Shown here: positions 54,867-63,832 of the stretch, in pieces | Layout: every line of letters starts with the position of its first letter | Numbering within the stretch: the first letter of the stretch is position 1 | Origin: Pseudovibrio flavus | Lineage (GTDB): Bacteria > Pseudomonadota > Alphaproteobacteria > Rhizobiales > Stappiaceae | Direction of reading: 5' to 3' | NCBI RefSeq assembly: GCF_009711345.1 | Contig: NZ_SMMA01000066.1 | Coordinates: 370,574-434,573 of the forward strand | DNA: 64,000 nt | Notes under the pieces: generated by a model | Told to the model about the DNA's origin: nothing | Database searches by the model: none | The model's input: the letters and a program-made list of their open reading frames with translations, nothing else | Position numbers and translations under genes: made by a program

Positions 54867-55205
54867 TTAAGCTTTGCGCGGGGTATCAATGCCGTTCTGT
54901 TCGAACATGGACTGAAGTTCTTCAGCCTGGAACATTTCACGCACGATATCGCAGCCGCCGACAAACTCACCCTTTACATAAAGCTGAGGAATGGTTGGCC
55001 AGTTGCTGAATTCTTTGATGCCCTGACGCAGTGTATCGTCTTCAAGGACGTTGTGGCCGACGTAGTTCACGCCGATATAGTCAAGTATCTGAACCACCTG
55101 ACCGGAAAAGCCGCATTGTGGGAAAGATGGTGTGCCCTTCAGGAAAAGCACAACGTCGTTATTGTCCACTTCGTGCTTGATCCAGCTCTGGATATCGCTC
55201 ATCAA
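54867..55205 (-). CDS. grxD: Monothiol glutaredoxin GrxD
   Basis: CGFS-type glutaredoxin (112 aa) with active-site CGFS at residues 31-34 and the [21 protein letters not shown] glutathione-binding segment (here TIPQLYVKG). Such proteins carry [2Fe-2S] clusters and pair with BolA proteins to deliver iron-sulfur clusters. bolA lies 55 bases upstream on the same strand, in keeping with that partnership. Length typical. Confidence 0.96.
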   Translation of the reverse strand: [112 protein letters not shown]

Positions 55206-55260
55206 AAATATTCCTCTTCGTTCTGTCAGGTTAAAAGCCTGATGACCGGTAACTATGGTC

Positions 55261-55494
55261 TCACTCAGGTGCAGAGGTCTGCAGCGCCAGTGCGTGCAGT
55301 TCCCCGCCCATGCATCCTTTGAGGGCCTGATAGACCATCTGATGCTGCTGTACGCGGGACTTGCCCTTAAATGCTTCAGAGATCACCACAGCCGCATAGT
55401 GATCACCATCACCAGCAAGATCGCGGATTTCTACATGCGCATCTGGCAGGGCTTCCTTGATCAAGGACTGGATTTCACCTGCGTCCATCGCCAT
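55261..55494 (-). CDS. bolA: BolA-family protein
   Basis: 77-aa BolA-like protein with the class II KH-like fold: AGEIQSLIKEALPDAHVEIRDLAGDGDHYAAVVISEAFKGKSRVQQHQMVYQAL, where the conserved HQMVY helix and the histidine contribute to cluster binding with GrxD. The ATG at 55494 has GGAG eight bases upstream. Located between purL and grxD; this triad order is common in alphaproteobacteria. Confidence 0.94.
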   Translation of the reverse strand: MAMDAGEIQSLIKEALPDAHVEIRDLAGDGDHYAAVVISEAFKGKSRVQQHQMVYQALKGCMGGELHALALQTSAPE

Positions 55495-55567
55495 GTGCGG
55501 TCTCCTTTTATTCATTTTCAGCTCCCGGCGACCGGGCCGGGAGCCAACTTGGTTTAAGCCAATTCTA

Positions 55568-57769
55568 TCAGCTATTCGCCATGTATTCAGGGAACCATTT
55601 CGAATGGGCTTTAGACAAGTCTTCCACTGATATGGTTACAAGCCCTTCAAAGATCAATTGCGAACCGCCTGTGCTACCAAGTTCAATGAGGTTGATGCCT
55701 TCGTCAATGGCATCTTCAATAAAGGTAGCAACTTCCTGTGGCTTTACGGTTACGACGTAACGGCCCTGGTCTTCACCAAACATCTGTGCGTGGATGTTTT
55801 CGCCAGAAACCTTAACGTTTGCACCCATCTGAGAGCTGATAGCCATTTCAGCCAGAGCAACTGCCAGACCGCCGCCGGAAATGTCGTGGGCTGCGGTGAT
55901 GCGGCCAACGCGGATCGCTTCACGTACGAAGGTGCCGTTACGCTTTTCCTGCTCCAGATCGACAGGCGGCGGTGCGCCTTCTTCACGGCCGAGAACCTCT
56001 GCCATGTACTGAGTTGCGCCAAGGTGGGTACCTTCGCCACCCAGAACAACGATCACTTCGCCTTCGCCAACAAATGCACTGCCAACGCGTTTGGTTACGT
56101 CGTTGAGCAGGCCAACTGCGCCGATAGCCGGAGTTGGCAGAATGCCTTCGCCATGTGTTTCGTTGTAAAGGGAAACGTTACCGGAAACGATTGGTGTTTC
56201 AAGCACTTCACATGCTTCGCCGATACCCTTGATGCAGCCAACGAACTGACCCATGATCTCTGGCTTTTCAGGATTGCCGAAGTTCAGGTTGTCGGTTGTT
56301 GCAAGTGGCAGAGCGCCAACAGCGGAAAGGTTACGGTAGGTTTCCGCAACTGCCTGCTTGCCGCCTTCAAACGGGTTCGCATAGCAGTAGCGTGGGTTCA
56401 CGTCGACGGTGAACGCCAGACCTTTCTGGGTGCCTTCAACGCGGATAACACCAGCATCGCCGCCCGGAGTTGCAGCAGAGTTACCCTGAATGAGGGTGTC
56501 GTACTGCTCGTATACCCAGCGACGGGAACAGCCGTTTGCGCTGCCAACGAGGGTCAGCAGGGCAGCTGCATAGTCAGCAGGCGCTTCGATTTTGGCAGCT
56601 GGAATTGCTTCCGGCTCCTGCCACTGTACCCAAGGACGGTCGTATTCTGGGGCGAGATCACCCAGTTCCTTGATAGGCAGGTCAGCCATCACTTCACCGT
56701 GATGTTTGACAACGAAGCGGAGGGTGTCGGTGGTTACGCCGCAAATTGCGAAGTCCAGACCCCACTTCTTGAAGATTGCTTCTGCAACGTCTTCTTTGGA
56801 TGGCTCCAGAACCATGAGCATGCGCTCTTGGGATTCAGAGAGCATCATTTCGTAGGCGCTCATGTTTTCTTCACGAGCTGGCACCTTGTCGAGATCAAGA
56901 TCGATACCAAGGTTACCTTTTGCGCCCATTTCAACTGCAGAGCAGGTCAGGCCAGCTGCGCCCATGTCCTGAATTGCGATAACCGCACCGGTTTTCATCA
57001 GTTCAAGGCAGGCTTCCAGCAGGCATTTTTCGGTGAACGGGTCACCAACCTGAACGGTAGGACGCTTTTCTTCGATGGTGTCGTCGAACTCGGCAGATGC
57101 CATGGTCGCACCACCAACGCCGTCGCGGCCGGTTTTTGCGCCAAGGTAAACAACCGGTAGGCCAACGCCCTTCGCTTCGGAAAGGAAGATTTTGTCAGCG
57201 TCGGCAAGGCCAGCTGCAAAGGCGTTTACAAGGCAGTTGCCGTTGTAGCTTTTGTGGAACTCGACTTCGCCGCCAACAGTTGGAACGCCGAAGGAGTTGC
57301 CGTATCCGCCTACGCCGGAAACAACGCCAGAAACAAGGTGACGGGTGCGCGGGTGGTCTGGCTCACCAAAACGCAGGGCGTTCATGGCAGCTACCGGGCG
57401 GGCACCCATGGTGAACACGTCACGCAGAATGCCGCCAACACCTGTGGCAGCGCCCTGATACGGTTCGATGTAGGATGGATGGTTATGGCTTTCCATCTTG
57501 AAGACAACAGCCTGACCGTCATCAATGTCTACAACGCCCGCGTTTTCCCCCGGACCCTGAATAACGCGCGGACCTTTGGTCGGCAGCGTTTTGAGCCATT
57601 TCTTGGAGGATTTGTAGGAGCAGTGTTCGTTCCACATGGCGGAGAAGATGCCAAGCTCGGTAAAGGTTGGCTCGCGTCCGATAAGGTCGAGAATGCGCTG
57701 ATACTCGTCCTCTTTCAGTCCATGTGCGGCGATAAGATCGGGGGTGATTTCGATGTTATTTTGAATCAT
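55568..57769 (-). CDS. purL: Phosphoribosylformylglycinamidine synthase subunit PurL
   Basis: Catalytic subunit of the small-type FGAM synthase (733 aa), which works with PurQ and PurS in purine synthesis. The start ATG at 57769 gives [22 protein letters not shown]. Motifs are [18 protein letters not shown] (ATP site), [31 protein letters not shown] and [19 protein letters not shown]. All looks intact. The partners purQ and purS lie about 5.4 kb away across the accessory region, although all remain on the minus strand. First gene of purL-bolA-grxD. Confidence 0.97.
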   Translation of the reverse strand: MIQNNIEITPDLIAAHGLKEDEYQRILDLIGREPTFTELGIFSAMWNEHCSYKSSKKWLKTLPTKGPRVIQGPGENAGVVDIDDGQAVVFKMESHNHPSYIEPYQGAATGVGGILRDVFTMGARPVAAMNALRFGEPDHPRTRHLVSGVVSGVGGYGNSFGVPTVGGEVEFHKSYNGNCLVNAFAAGLADADKIFLSEAKGVGLPVVYLGAKTGRDGVGGATMASAEFDDTIEEKRPTVQVGDPFTEKCLLEACLELMKTGAVIAIQDMGAAGLTCSAVEMGAKGNLGIDLDLDKVPAREENMSAYEMMLSESQERMLMVLEPSKEDVAEAIFKKWGLDFAICGVTTDTLRFVVKHHGEVMADLPIKELGDLAPEYDRPWVQWQEPEAIPAAKIEAPADYAAALLTLVGSANGCSRRWVYEQYDTLIQGNSAATPGGDAGVIRVEGTQKGLAFTVDVNPRYCYANPFEGGKQAVAETYRNLSAVGALPLATTDNLNFGNPEKPEIMGQFVGCIKGIGEACEVLETPIVSGNVSLYNETHGEGILPTPAIGAVGLLNDVTKRVGSAFVGEGEVIVVLGGEGTHLGATQYMAEVLGREEGAPPPVDLEQEKRNGTFVREAIRVGRITAAHDISGGGLAVALAEMAISSQMGANVKVSGENIHAQMFGEDQGRYVVTVKPQEVATFIEDAIDEGINLIELGSTGGSQLIFEGLVTISVEDLSKAHSKWFPEYMANS

Positions 57770-58126
57770 CACAATCTGAGATTTTTTAGGCGTGAGACGC
57801 CAGGCCGAATTACAGGGGCTGCTTAGCAGAAACGAGCACAAATGGAAATGGTAAGGCGGCTAAACTCGTCTCTTTTCGGCGGTGGGAGGGTTAAAATATT
57901 GAAAATGTGGAGGTCTTTTGAACTGCTGGCATGGAATGGCGAAAAACAAGGCAAAGTCTGCATAAATTTATCGCAAGGTGATGCCTTTTCGCTCTGTAAA
58001 ACCGCAGTGTGAATGGTGGGTCATACCAAAGTTCATGCTGGATGGTTGCCAGTTCTGGTTATCGGGTGGGGTACTGGCGGTGCATCTGTTGGATACCGGA
58101 TCGTTTGTTGTCGAGCTGAGCTTTTG

Positions 58127-58170
58127 CTGGATACCGGATCGCACTGCGTTTGTCCGGTATGACGGTTGGG
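58127..58170 (+). repeat. Palindromic repeat A, copy 1
   Basis: 44-base element with inverted ends ATACCGGA/TCCGGTAT enclosing a short loop. It matches copy 2 at 58354-58397 at all but a few positions in the loop. A truncated left end of the same element lies at 58089-58103. Confidence 0.75.
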
Positions 58171-58234
58171 GCGAGGAAGCGCGCATCATCTGATCCGGGG
58201 CAGGGAGTGCGAGAAGGCCGCCATCCCGCGCTTA

Positions 58235-58291
58235 GTACGCGACAGACGGTGCGGAGGTCATTCGCAGTCATCCCGCACCTGATGCGGGATC
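58235..58291 (+). repeat. Repeat B, copy 1
   Basis: 57-base element ending in the hairpin ATCCCGC-ACCTGAT-GCGGGAT. It differs from copy 2 (58410-58466) at only two positions. Its hairpin end resembles dispersed intergenic repeats seen in alphaproteobacteria. Confidence 0.75.
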
Positions 58292-58353
58292 AAGTTTGAT
58301 GCTGCTAATATTGGTTGCCCAAAGGCGCTGCGCTTCTTTGGTGTTTGGGCTTT

Positions 58354-58397
58354 CTGGATACCGGATCACGCTACGCTTGTCCGGTATGACGGTTGGG
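58354..58397 (+). repeat. Palindromic repeat A, copy 2
   Basis: Second full copy of the 44-base ATACCGGA...TCCGGTAT element, 227 bases from copy 1. The changes are confined to the loop, which keeps the stem intact. Confidence 0.75.
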
Positions 58398-58409
58398 GGC
58401 TTGGGGTTG

Positions 58410-58466
58410 GTACGCGACAGGCGGTGCGGAGGTCATTCGCAGTCATCCCGCGCCTGATGCGGGATC
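58410..58466 (+). repeat. Repeat B, copy 2
   Basis: Second copy of the 57-base element with hairpin ATCCCGC-GCCTGAT-GCGGGAT. It ends 5 bases before the holin-like gene's stop codon and could form its transcription end. Confidence 0.75.
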
Positions 58467-58470
58467 CAGA

Positions 58471-58842
58471 TCAAGATGCCTTTTTCGAAAGTGCGCTTCT
58501 GAACTTATTGAGCTGATCTGCAGTTTTATCCGTCTGCCCACTCAGCGCTTCCTGCAGGTTTGCGTCCTTCTGCTTGGAGCCAGCCGAAGACCCCCACCAA
58601 AAATCAAAGGCCGAGCTGATATTGCGAGCGAAAAGCCCACCCAGACCCGTTAGAAAGCCAAGAGCAGCCCCAGCTAATTGCAGGAGAATATCCTTGGAAG
58701 TTGCGACACTGGCAGCAAGCAGCGGCACGGCGATAATAAGCAGCATCACAAGCGCAATGATAAGCGCAAGAAGCAGGAACGAGAGCTTGAGAAGGTCAGC
58801 AGCTTCTGTTGATTTGCCGTGCGGGGTGGTCTCTTGGGTCAT
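58471..58842 (-). CDS. Small holin-like membrane protein
   Basis: 123-aa protein with two adjacent hydrophobic segments (residues about 18-48 and 53-73), a short hydrophilic N-terminus and a charged Lys/Ser/Gln-rich C-terminus. This layout is common among phage holins. I do not recognise a named family. Its ATG overlaps the stop of the endolysin gene by 4 bases, so the two are translated together, as in lysis cassettes. Alternatives are an unrelated membrane protein or an immunity/anchoring factor for the enzyme. Confidence 0.55.
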   Translation of the reverse strand: MTQETTPHGKSTEAADLLKLSFLLLALIIALVMLLIIAVPLLAASVATSKDILLQLAGAALGFLTGLGGLFARNISSAFDFWWGSSAGSKQKDANLQEALSGQTDKTADQLNKFRSALSKKAS

Positions 58843-60191
58843 TGATGGGGTCCTTGGAGCAATCCGTCGAATGCGATGAATACAGCTTGCACAGCAGCTA
58901 CCAGTTCCGGGCTCACGCTACCGTTCTCGGGAAGCTGGGTGTGGGATTGAAAACGGGAAATAGCAGCCGAGGTTTTGGGCCCCATGATGTTGTCGGTAGG
59001 GCCCGCATTCGCGCCGAGGAAGTTTAGCGCGAATTGAAGCTGCGAGAGGGTGTTAATAGCGCGAACCGAGGATTTGGGCTCGCCAGTAAGGGTAAGCACA
59101 CCGTGTTGGGCTGCTAGGCGCGCGTAGCGAATGCGGCTGTCGTAATGTTTAATGCCAGCACGCTCATAGCTCTGCTCAAACGCGATGGTTTTCGCTTCCA
59201 GTCCTCTTGCTGCCGCTAAGTCTGCAAGGGTCGCTTTTTCGCTTGTTCTCAATTCGTGGAGTAGGAAGCCGTAGTTGGCCTCGTCCGATGCTTTGTCGAG
59301 ACTATATGTGTCGCACCACTTGAAGAAGTTGGTTTTCCGCGTCCCATCCCACTGCGCCCAGCCGTAAGCGCTACCGTTGATTTGCTGGAGGTGGCGAAAG
59401 CCCGCGCTTTCATGTCCTAGATTGCCGAGGATGGCGGCAGCGCCATCGCGCCCGATGAGGAGGTCTTTCATGAGGCGAGGAAGATAGAGGGCGGCCTTTT
59501 CAACGAACAACGCATCTTTAGCGAATGTCTGGGCCTCATCGTGGCTGGGGAGCTGCGCTTCCATCACAGCGTGGGTCTGCGGACCGACTTCTCCGTCTTC
59601 AACTATATCCTGCTGCGACTGAAAGAGGCGCGTGGCTTGCTCCGTTACTTCGTCAAAGAAGCCTGTGATGTTGAGATCAAAGCCAGCTTTGCGCAGTTGT
59701 TTTTGCCATGCCTCGACTGTGCATCCCTCATCGTGGCGGGATAGAGTGCTATCAGCGATCGTAAGGCTGCTACCGGAAGGGTTCTTCAGGAGTGAGTTAT
59801 AGATACTTGCATCGAAGCAGGGGCAGGCTTTCGCCGAGTATGCATTGTGCCCGCTGACTTTCTTGACGGGGTACTGTTCATCAAGGTGCTGGATCAGCTT
59901 GGTCAGTGCTGTTTTCTGCGCATCCGTTCGAGTGTCTTTGGGGTTGCGATCAGCGTCCAGACCGCCAACGTAGGCAATACCGATTGAGTGCTCGTTGTGG
60001 CCTTTGGTGTGGGCACCAATGCGCTCAAGCGGTCGCCCTTCATGAACCGTTCCATCCAACCCTATGACGAAATGATAGCCGATACTGGAGAATTTTCGCT
60101 CGCGGTGCCAACGGTCGATTGTCTCGACAGATACGTCTTGGCCTTCAACGGTGGCGGTACAGTGCAAGATTATCTCGTTGATGGCACGCAT
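58839..60191 (-). CDS. Modular endolysin: amidase, peptidoglycan-binding and tail-lysozyme-like domains
   Basis: 450-aa cell-wall hydrolase without a signal peptide. Residues 1-145 match T7-lysozyme-type N-acetylmuramoyl-L-alanine amidases: H10 in IILHCTATVEG, H61, and the zinc-site GHNAYSAKACPCFD. Residues about 155-215 are a PG_binding_1 repeat (LQ..FDLNITGFFDEVTEQATRLFQ). About 220-370 resembles phage tail-tip lysozymes (AAAILGNLGHESAGFRHLQQINGSAYGWAQWDG). A second PG_binding_1 repeat closes the protein. The ATG at 60191 follows GGGGGGAC. No phage structural genes are nearby. A phage or gene-transfer-agent lysis role is inferred. Confidence 0.82.
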   Translation of the reverse strand: MRAINEIILHCTATVEGQDVSVETIDRWHRERKFSSIGYHFVIGLDGTVHEGRPLERIGAHTKGHNEHSIGIAYVGGLDADRNPKDTRTDAQKTALTKLIQHLDEQYPVKKVSGHNAYSAKACPCFDASIYNSLLKNPSGSSLTIADSTLSRHDEGCTVEAWQKQLRKAGFDLNITGFFDEVTEQATRLFQSQQDIVEDGEVGPQTHAVMEAQLPSHDEAQTFAKDALFVEKAALYLPRLMKDLLIGRDGAAAILGNLGHESAGFRHLQQINGSAYGWAQWDGTRKTNFFKWCDTYSLDKASDEANYGFLLHELRTSEKATLADLAAARGLEAKTIAFEQSYERAGIKHYDSRIRYARLAAQHGVLTLTGEPKSSVRAINTLSQLQFALNFLGANAGPTDNIMGPKTSAAISRFQSHTQLPENGSVSPELVAAVQAVFIAFDGLLQGPHQ

Positions 60192-60213
60192 GATGTCCCC
60201 CCGCTTTAGCGAT

Positions 60214-60229
60214 ACACTTAGGTTAGTGT
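60214..60229. promoter_or_regulatory. Inverted repeat upstream of endolysin
   Basis: ACACT-TTAGGTT-like spacer-AGTGT, with five-base perfect arms and a six-base spacer, 23 bases before the endolysin ATG. Candidate operator; no regulator is identified. Confidence 0.3.
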
Positions 60230-60267
60230 TGTTTTCGCTGGCGGGGATAAATCTCACCGGTGACAGC

Positions 60268-60295
60268 AAAACGGGCCCCTAGAAGGAGCCCGTTT
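60268..60295 (-). terminator. Terminator of the peroxiredoxin gene
   Basis: AAACGGGC/GCCCGTTT stem (60268-60275, 60288-60295) between the peroxiredoxin gene and the endolysin gene. On the minus strand the left arm supplies the T-run. Confidence 0.75.
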
Positions 60296-60334
60296 CACTA
60301 TGAAATCTGTTGTTTTTTCAGCAGCCTGTCACGG

Positions 60335-60874
60335 TTAGGCGACTGGGCCAGTATATTCGCCGCGTGCCGGATAATCGTTCTTGATGCAGAAATCGAGCGC
60401 ACCGAGCAGGGTTTTGAAGTCAGGGCGGGCGAACGGCATGGTCTGCACGGAGCCGAAGTAGAGCGTTCCATCAGGGCGAACGAAGAAGAGACCCGGCTCG
60501 GAGAAAAGCTCAGGCTCTTCAATGCCGATGGAGGTCTTACCGCGACCTGCAGAAATGTAGAGGCCCCATTCCTTGGCCTTTTCCAAGGACAGGCCATATC
60601 CGACGCGAATTTTGCTGGCGTGGGTTTTCTCAGCCATCTTTGTTGCGCGCTCTTCATTGTCAGAGGAGATGGAAACCAGATTGACGCCGCGCTGGGCGTA
60701 TTCATCTGCCATCTGCTCCATCTCGCGCATGTAAGTCGCGCAGATCGGGCAGTGCAAGCCGCGATAGAACGAAATGACCGTCGCAAAGCCCGGCTTTTCC
60801 TGAGAGAGATCGAAAGTGCCGCCGCCGACGAGATCGACTTTTAGGGATGGCACAGTTTGACGTGGAATGAGCAT
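60335..60874 (-). CDS. Peroxiredoxin-like (AhpC/TSA) protein
   Basis: 179-aa thioredoxin-fold protein with a C42-P-I-C45 active site in SFYRGLHCPICATYMREMEQM. This is the 'peroxiredoxin-like' group rather than classical AhpC; a third cysteine lies near residue 165 (DFCIKN). The probable role is peroxide or disulfide reduction in the cytoplasm. It is divergently transcribed from an AraC-type regulator, which suggests that the regulator controls it, and it has its own terminator. Confidence 0.88.
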   Translation of the reverse strand: MLIPRQTVPSLKVDLVGGGTFDLSQEKPGFATVISFYRGLHCPICATYMREMEQMADEYAQRGVNLVSISSDNEERATKMAEKTHASKIRVGYGLSLEKAKEWGLYISAGRGKTSIGIEEPELFSEPGLFFVRPDGTLYFGSVQTMPFARPDFKTLLGALDFCIKNDYPARGEYTGPVA

Positions 60875-60972
60875 TTGAAACCTCCTTCACAGAGTGTGTG
60901 GTGTTAAATCAAGACTCATGGTACAGAACTCTGAGATTTATTTTGTTCTATAAAACTGACTCAGAGTACAAA

Positions 60973-61755
60973 ATGCCGGCTCCAGAACGCCTTGATCGAC
61001 TGTCCGCCTTGATCGAGAAATTCAGAATCCATGCGCACATTCTTTCTGATCCAGAAAGTAACGCAGGGAATTTCTTCATTTTTGAGGCAATGGAAGATGG
61101 TCCGCGAAAGTTGCTCTATCTTCCCCGTGCTGACGAGGGCAGCGGGCAGGGGGCGCGGGGGTGGCCCGCGCAGGGTGCCCGTCCTCTGGTCGCAGCCCGA
61201 ATCGAGATCGGTGGAGGTGGGCTCATCGAGACCGCGCTGCCTGAAATTGTCGAAGTTGATCTGCAAACTGCTCCCAACCTTTCAAGCGTTGCCGAACTGC
61301 TGGTGGAAGAGGTGACACGCCCCCGCTGCGGTCGCCGTGCAGTGTTCGATCGCTTGTGTGAGGTGGTATTTATCCGTTTGTTACGCCACACCATAGAAAC
61401 GGGCGCATCCCAGTTTGGTTTGGTTGCGGGTCTTGGGCATCCGCGTCTCGCGCATGCCCTTGTAAAGATGCATGAATCTCCAGAGCGTCACTGGAGCTTG
61501 GAAGCTCTTGCGGATGCATGTGGCATGTCTCGCACGCAGTTTACGACCAAATTTCGCGAGGTGCTTGGAACAACGCCGGGGGCGTATTTAACGCGCTGGC
61601 GTCTTGCAATTGCCAAAATGGAGCTTGAAAGCGGTGTTCCGTTAAAAGCTGTGGCGAGCAAAGTGGGTTTTTCTTCTCCTACAGCTCTATCGCGTGCGTT
61701 TCGCAGGCAGTTTGATGTCTCGCCAAGAATGGTTCTGGCTGCTACCGATAAGTAG
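60973..61755 (+). CDS. AraC-family transcriptional regulator with cupin_6-type N-terminus
   Basis: 260-aa regulator. The N-terminal domain begins PERLDRLSALIEKFRIHAHIL, which is the usual start of the cupin_6 AraC group, so the ATG at 60973 is preferred to a GTG 75 bases upstream. The C-terminal 100 residues contain two helix-turn-helices: WSLEALADACGMSRTQFTTKFREVLG and VPLKAVASKVGFSSPTALSRAFRRQFDVSP. The divergent peroxiredoxin gene, about 100 bases away, is the likely target. The effector is unknown. Confidence 0.88.
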   Translation: MPAPERLDRLSALIEKFRIHAHILSDPESNAGNFFIFEAMEDGPRKLLYLPRADEGSGQGARGWPAQGARPLVAARIEIGGGGLIETALPEIVEVDLQTAPNLSSVAELLVEEVTRPRCGRRAVFDRLCEVVFIRLLRHTIETGASQFGLVAGLGHPRLAHALVKMHESPERHWSLEALADACGMSRTQFTTKFREVLGTTPGAYLTRWRLAIAKMELESGVPLKAVASKVGFSSPTALSRAFRRQFDVSPRMVLAATDK

Positions 61756-61854
61756 TTGTCATAATTTTGTAATACAGCCTTGGCATTGCTTCGCTCCAAA
61801 GGGTTGTTTGCTCGGCCCTGTGAACGGCCTAACGATAAAAAGAGGTAGGGTTTC

Positions 61855-63057
61855 ATGGATAAAAACGTGGAGGAAGCCGTCCAAAAGGGTTCCGCGGGCG
61901 AAGTCCTTAAGGTGTTTTCAAAGTTAGGGGTAACATCGTTTGGCGGCCCGATTGCACACCTTGGCTACTTTCATGATGAGCTGGTTACACGCCGCAAATG
62001 GCTGAGTGAAGCGCGTTACGCAGATCTTGTAGCGCTTTGTCAGTTCTTGCCGGGGCCTGCTAGCTCTCAGGTAGGCTTCGCGCTTGGTTTGCTGCGTGCT
62101 GGTCCTTTAGGAGCGCTTGCTGCGTTTGTCGGTTTCACGCTGCCATCGGTTTTGCTTCTCATAGCTTTTGCTTACAGCGCCAGTGCGTTTGATGGTCCGA
62201 TTGGTATCGGTCTGATTCACGGTTTGAAACTGGTTGCTGTTGCGGTTGTTGCGCAAGCGGTCTGGGGAATGGCACAGAACTTGTGTCCCGATAAGCCGCG
62301 AGCCGCCATCGCCATCGGTGCTCTTGCCGTTGTTAGCATCGCGACTGCCGCGACGGGTCAGATCCTCGCGATCCTGCTTGGCGCTGTGCTTGGCCTGATC
62401 TTTTGTCGTCAGGACGGTGATGCAGGGCAAAAGCACATGGTGTTTCCCGTAACTGTTCCGTTTGCGGTCCTCTGCCTTGTTTTGTTTGCCTTGCTACTGT
62501 TTGGTTTACCGCTGATCGCTAAAGGCTTTGGCCTTTCCGTGTTTGATAGCTTCTTCCGCTCTGGTGCGCTGGTGTTTGGCGGCGGCCACGTTGTGTTGCC
62601 ATTGCTTGAAGCGGAAGTTGTCGGCTCTGGCTGGGTTAATGAGGCGACGTTCCTTGCAGGTTACGGCGCGGCGCAGGCTGTTCCCGGTCCGCTCTTCACT
62701 TTCGCAAGTTTTCTCGGTGCCTCCATGGCTCCGGGAGTTGAGGGACTGTTTTACGCGCTTATTGCAAGCGCTGGTATTTTCCTGCCGGGGTTCCTGCTGC
62801 TGATCGGTGCTCTGCCATTTTGGAATACCCTTGGCTCTCGCGTGGAAGCACGGGCGATAATGCGCGGTGCCAATGCCGCTGTTGTTGGTATTCTGGGTGC
62901 TGCGCTTTACTCGCCGGTGTTTACAAGTGCGGTGCTCGACAAACTTGATTTGGCCGTCGCGTTGGCTGGCTTTGTTCTGCTGGTGAAATGGAAAATGCCG
63001 CCGTGGGTGATTGTTCTATTGCTCGGTGCAAGCGGTATCGTTCTCCAGTTCATATGA
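61855..63057 (+). CDS. chrA: Chromate transporter ChrA
   Basis: 400-aa membrane transporter of the CHR family that exports chromate. Both halves of the tandem domain are present: FGGPIAHLGYFHDELVTRRKWLSEARYADLVALCQFLPGPASSQVGFALG in the first and FGGGHVVLPLLEAEVV followed by FLAGYGAAQAVPGPLFTFASFLGA in the second. An AGAGG ribosome site lies upstream. It follows the AraC gene by 99 bases and ends at a strong terminator. Not a truncated half-size form. Confidence 0.94.
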   Translation: MDKNVEEAVQKGSAGEVLKVFSKLGVTSFGGPIAHLGYFHDELVTRRKWLSEARYADLVALCQFLPGPASSQVGFALGLLRAGPLGALAAFVGFTLPSVLLLIAFAYSASAFDGPIGIGLIHGLKLVAVAVVAQAVWGMAQNLCPDKPRAAIAIGALAVVSIATAATGQILAILLGAVLGLIFCRQDGDAGQKHMVFPVTVPFAVLCLVLFALLLFGLPLIAKGFGLSVFDSFFRSGALVFGGGHVVLPLLEAEVVGSGWVNEATFLAGYGAAQAVPGPLFTFASFLGASMAPGVEGLFYALIASAGIFLPGFLLLIGALPFWNTLGSRVEARAIMRGANAAVVGILGAALYSPVFTSAVLDKLDLAVALAGFVLLVKWKMPPWVIVLLLGASGIVLQFI

Positions 63058-63076
63058 ACGCACTGAACCATTTAAT

Positions 63077-63113
63077 GAAAAAGCCCGGCTTGCAGAACAA
63101 GCCGGGCTTTTTT
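63077..63113. terminator. Bidirectional terminator between chrA and purQ
   Basis: Twelve-base stem AAGCCCGGCTTG/CAAGCCGGGCTT with a five-base loop (63081-63109) and Ts on both sides in the relevant direction. Confidence 0.92.
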
Positions 63114-63139
63114 GATAGCATGTTGGCTGAAGATCAGCC

Positions 63140-63805
63140 TTAGATGTTGGCGAATGCACTTTCGAAAAGCGCACGACCCTGAAGGCCGCCATGAAGGTCT
63201 TCGACAAGGTTTTCCGGATGCGGCATCATACCAAGAACGTTGCCAGCTTCGTTTGTAACGCCTGCAATGTCATTGATAGAGCCGTTCGGGTTGGTGCCTT
63301 CTGCATAGCGGAATGCAACCTGACCGTTGTCCTCGATCTTCTTGAGGGTTTCAGCATCTGCAAAGTAGTTGCCGTCGTGGTGCGCTACAGGGCAACGCCA
63401 TACAGCACCTTTTTCCATGGAACGGGTAAAGGCGGTGTTGGTATTAGCGGTGAGCAGCTTCACTTCCTTACAAACGAAGTGCAAGGACGCGTTACGCATC
63501 AAGGCGCCCGGCAGAAGACCTGCTTCTGTGAGCATCTGGAAACCGTTACATACACCCATCACGTGGCGGCCTTGAGCGGCTGCTTCCTTCACTGCACCCA
63601 TGATAGGGGAGCGGGCAGCAATTGCGCCGGAGCGCAGGTAGTCGCCGTAGGAGAAGCCACCTGGCAGAACGATGAGATCTACGTCAGGAAGGGAGGTCTC
63701 GGTATGCCAAACGGTTGCAACAGGTTTGCCGGAAATCATTTCCAGCGCTTTGATCATGTCGCGGTCACGGTTGGAACCGGGAAAGAGGATAACAGCAGAT
63801 TTCAT
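63140..63805 (-). CDS. purQ: FGAM synthase glutaminase subunit PurQ
   Basis: Class I glutamine amidotransferase that supplies ammonia to PurL (221 aa). The start ATG at 63805 gives [21 protein letters not shown]. The nucleophile cysteine is in [11 protein letters not shown], and the His/Glu pair lies in [17 protein letters not shown] longer start at 63814 adds three residues only. It follows the 36-aa ORF and purS on the same strand. The end is shared with the chrA terminator. Confidence 0.96.
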   Translation of the reverse strand: MKSAVILFPGSNRDRDMIKALEMISGKPVATVWHTETSLPDVDLIVLPGGFSYGDYLRSGAIAARSPIMGAVKEAAAQGRHVMGVCNGFQMLTEAGLLPGALMRNASLHFVCKEVKLLTANTNTAFTRSMEKGAVWRCPVAHHDGNYFADAETLKKIEDNGQVAFRYAEGTNPNGSINDIAGVTNEAGNVLGMMPHPENLVEDLHGGLQGRALFESAFANI

Positions 63806-63832
63806 GCTCTTCATCTTTCAGGAATTGTTGGA

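Larger units (their letters stand above)
57770..58470. other. Non-coding region with palindromic repeats
   Basis: About 700 bases between the holin-like gene and purL. The right part (58089-58466) is built from two repeat families, A and B, described separately. The part nearest purL (57770-58080) has no gene or motif that I recognise beyond a possible purL promoter. Confidence 0.6.

Noticed and set aside
55658-57160. 500-codon open frame opposite purL
   Set aside because: Same reasoning: a by-product of purL codon bias.
58089-58466. Possible CRISPR array
   Set aside because: Two different repeat families with uneven spacing, palindromic stems and no cas genes; these are REP-type repeats.
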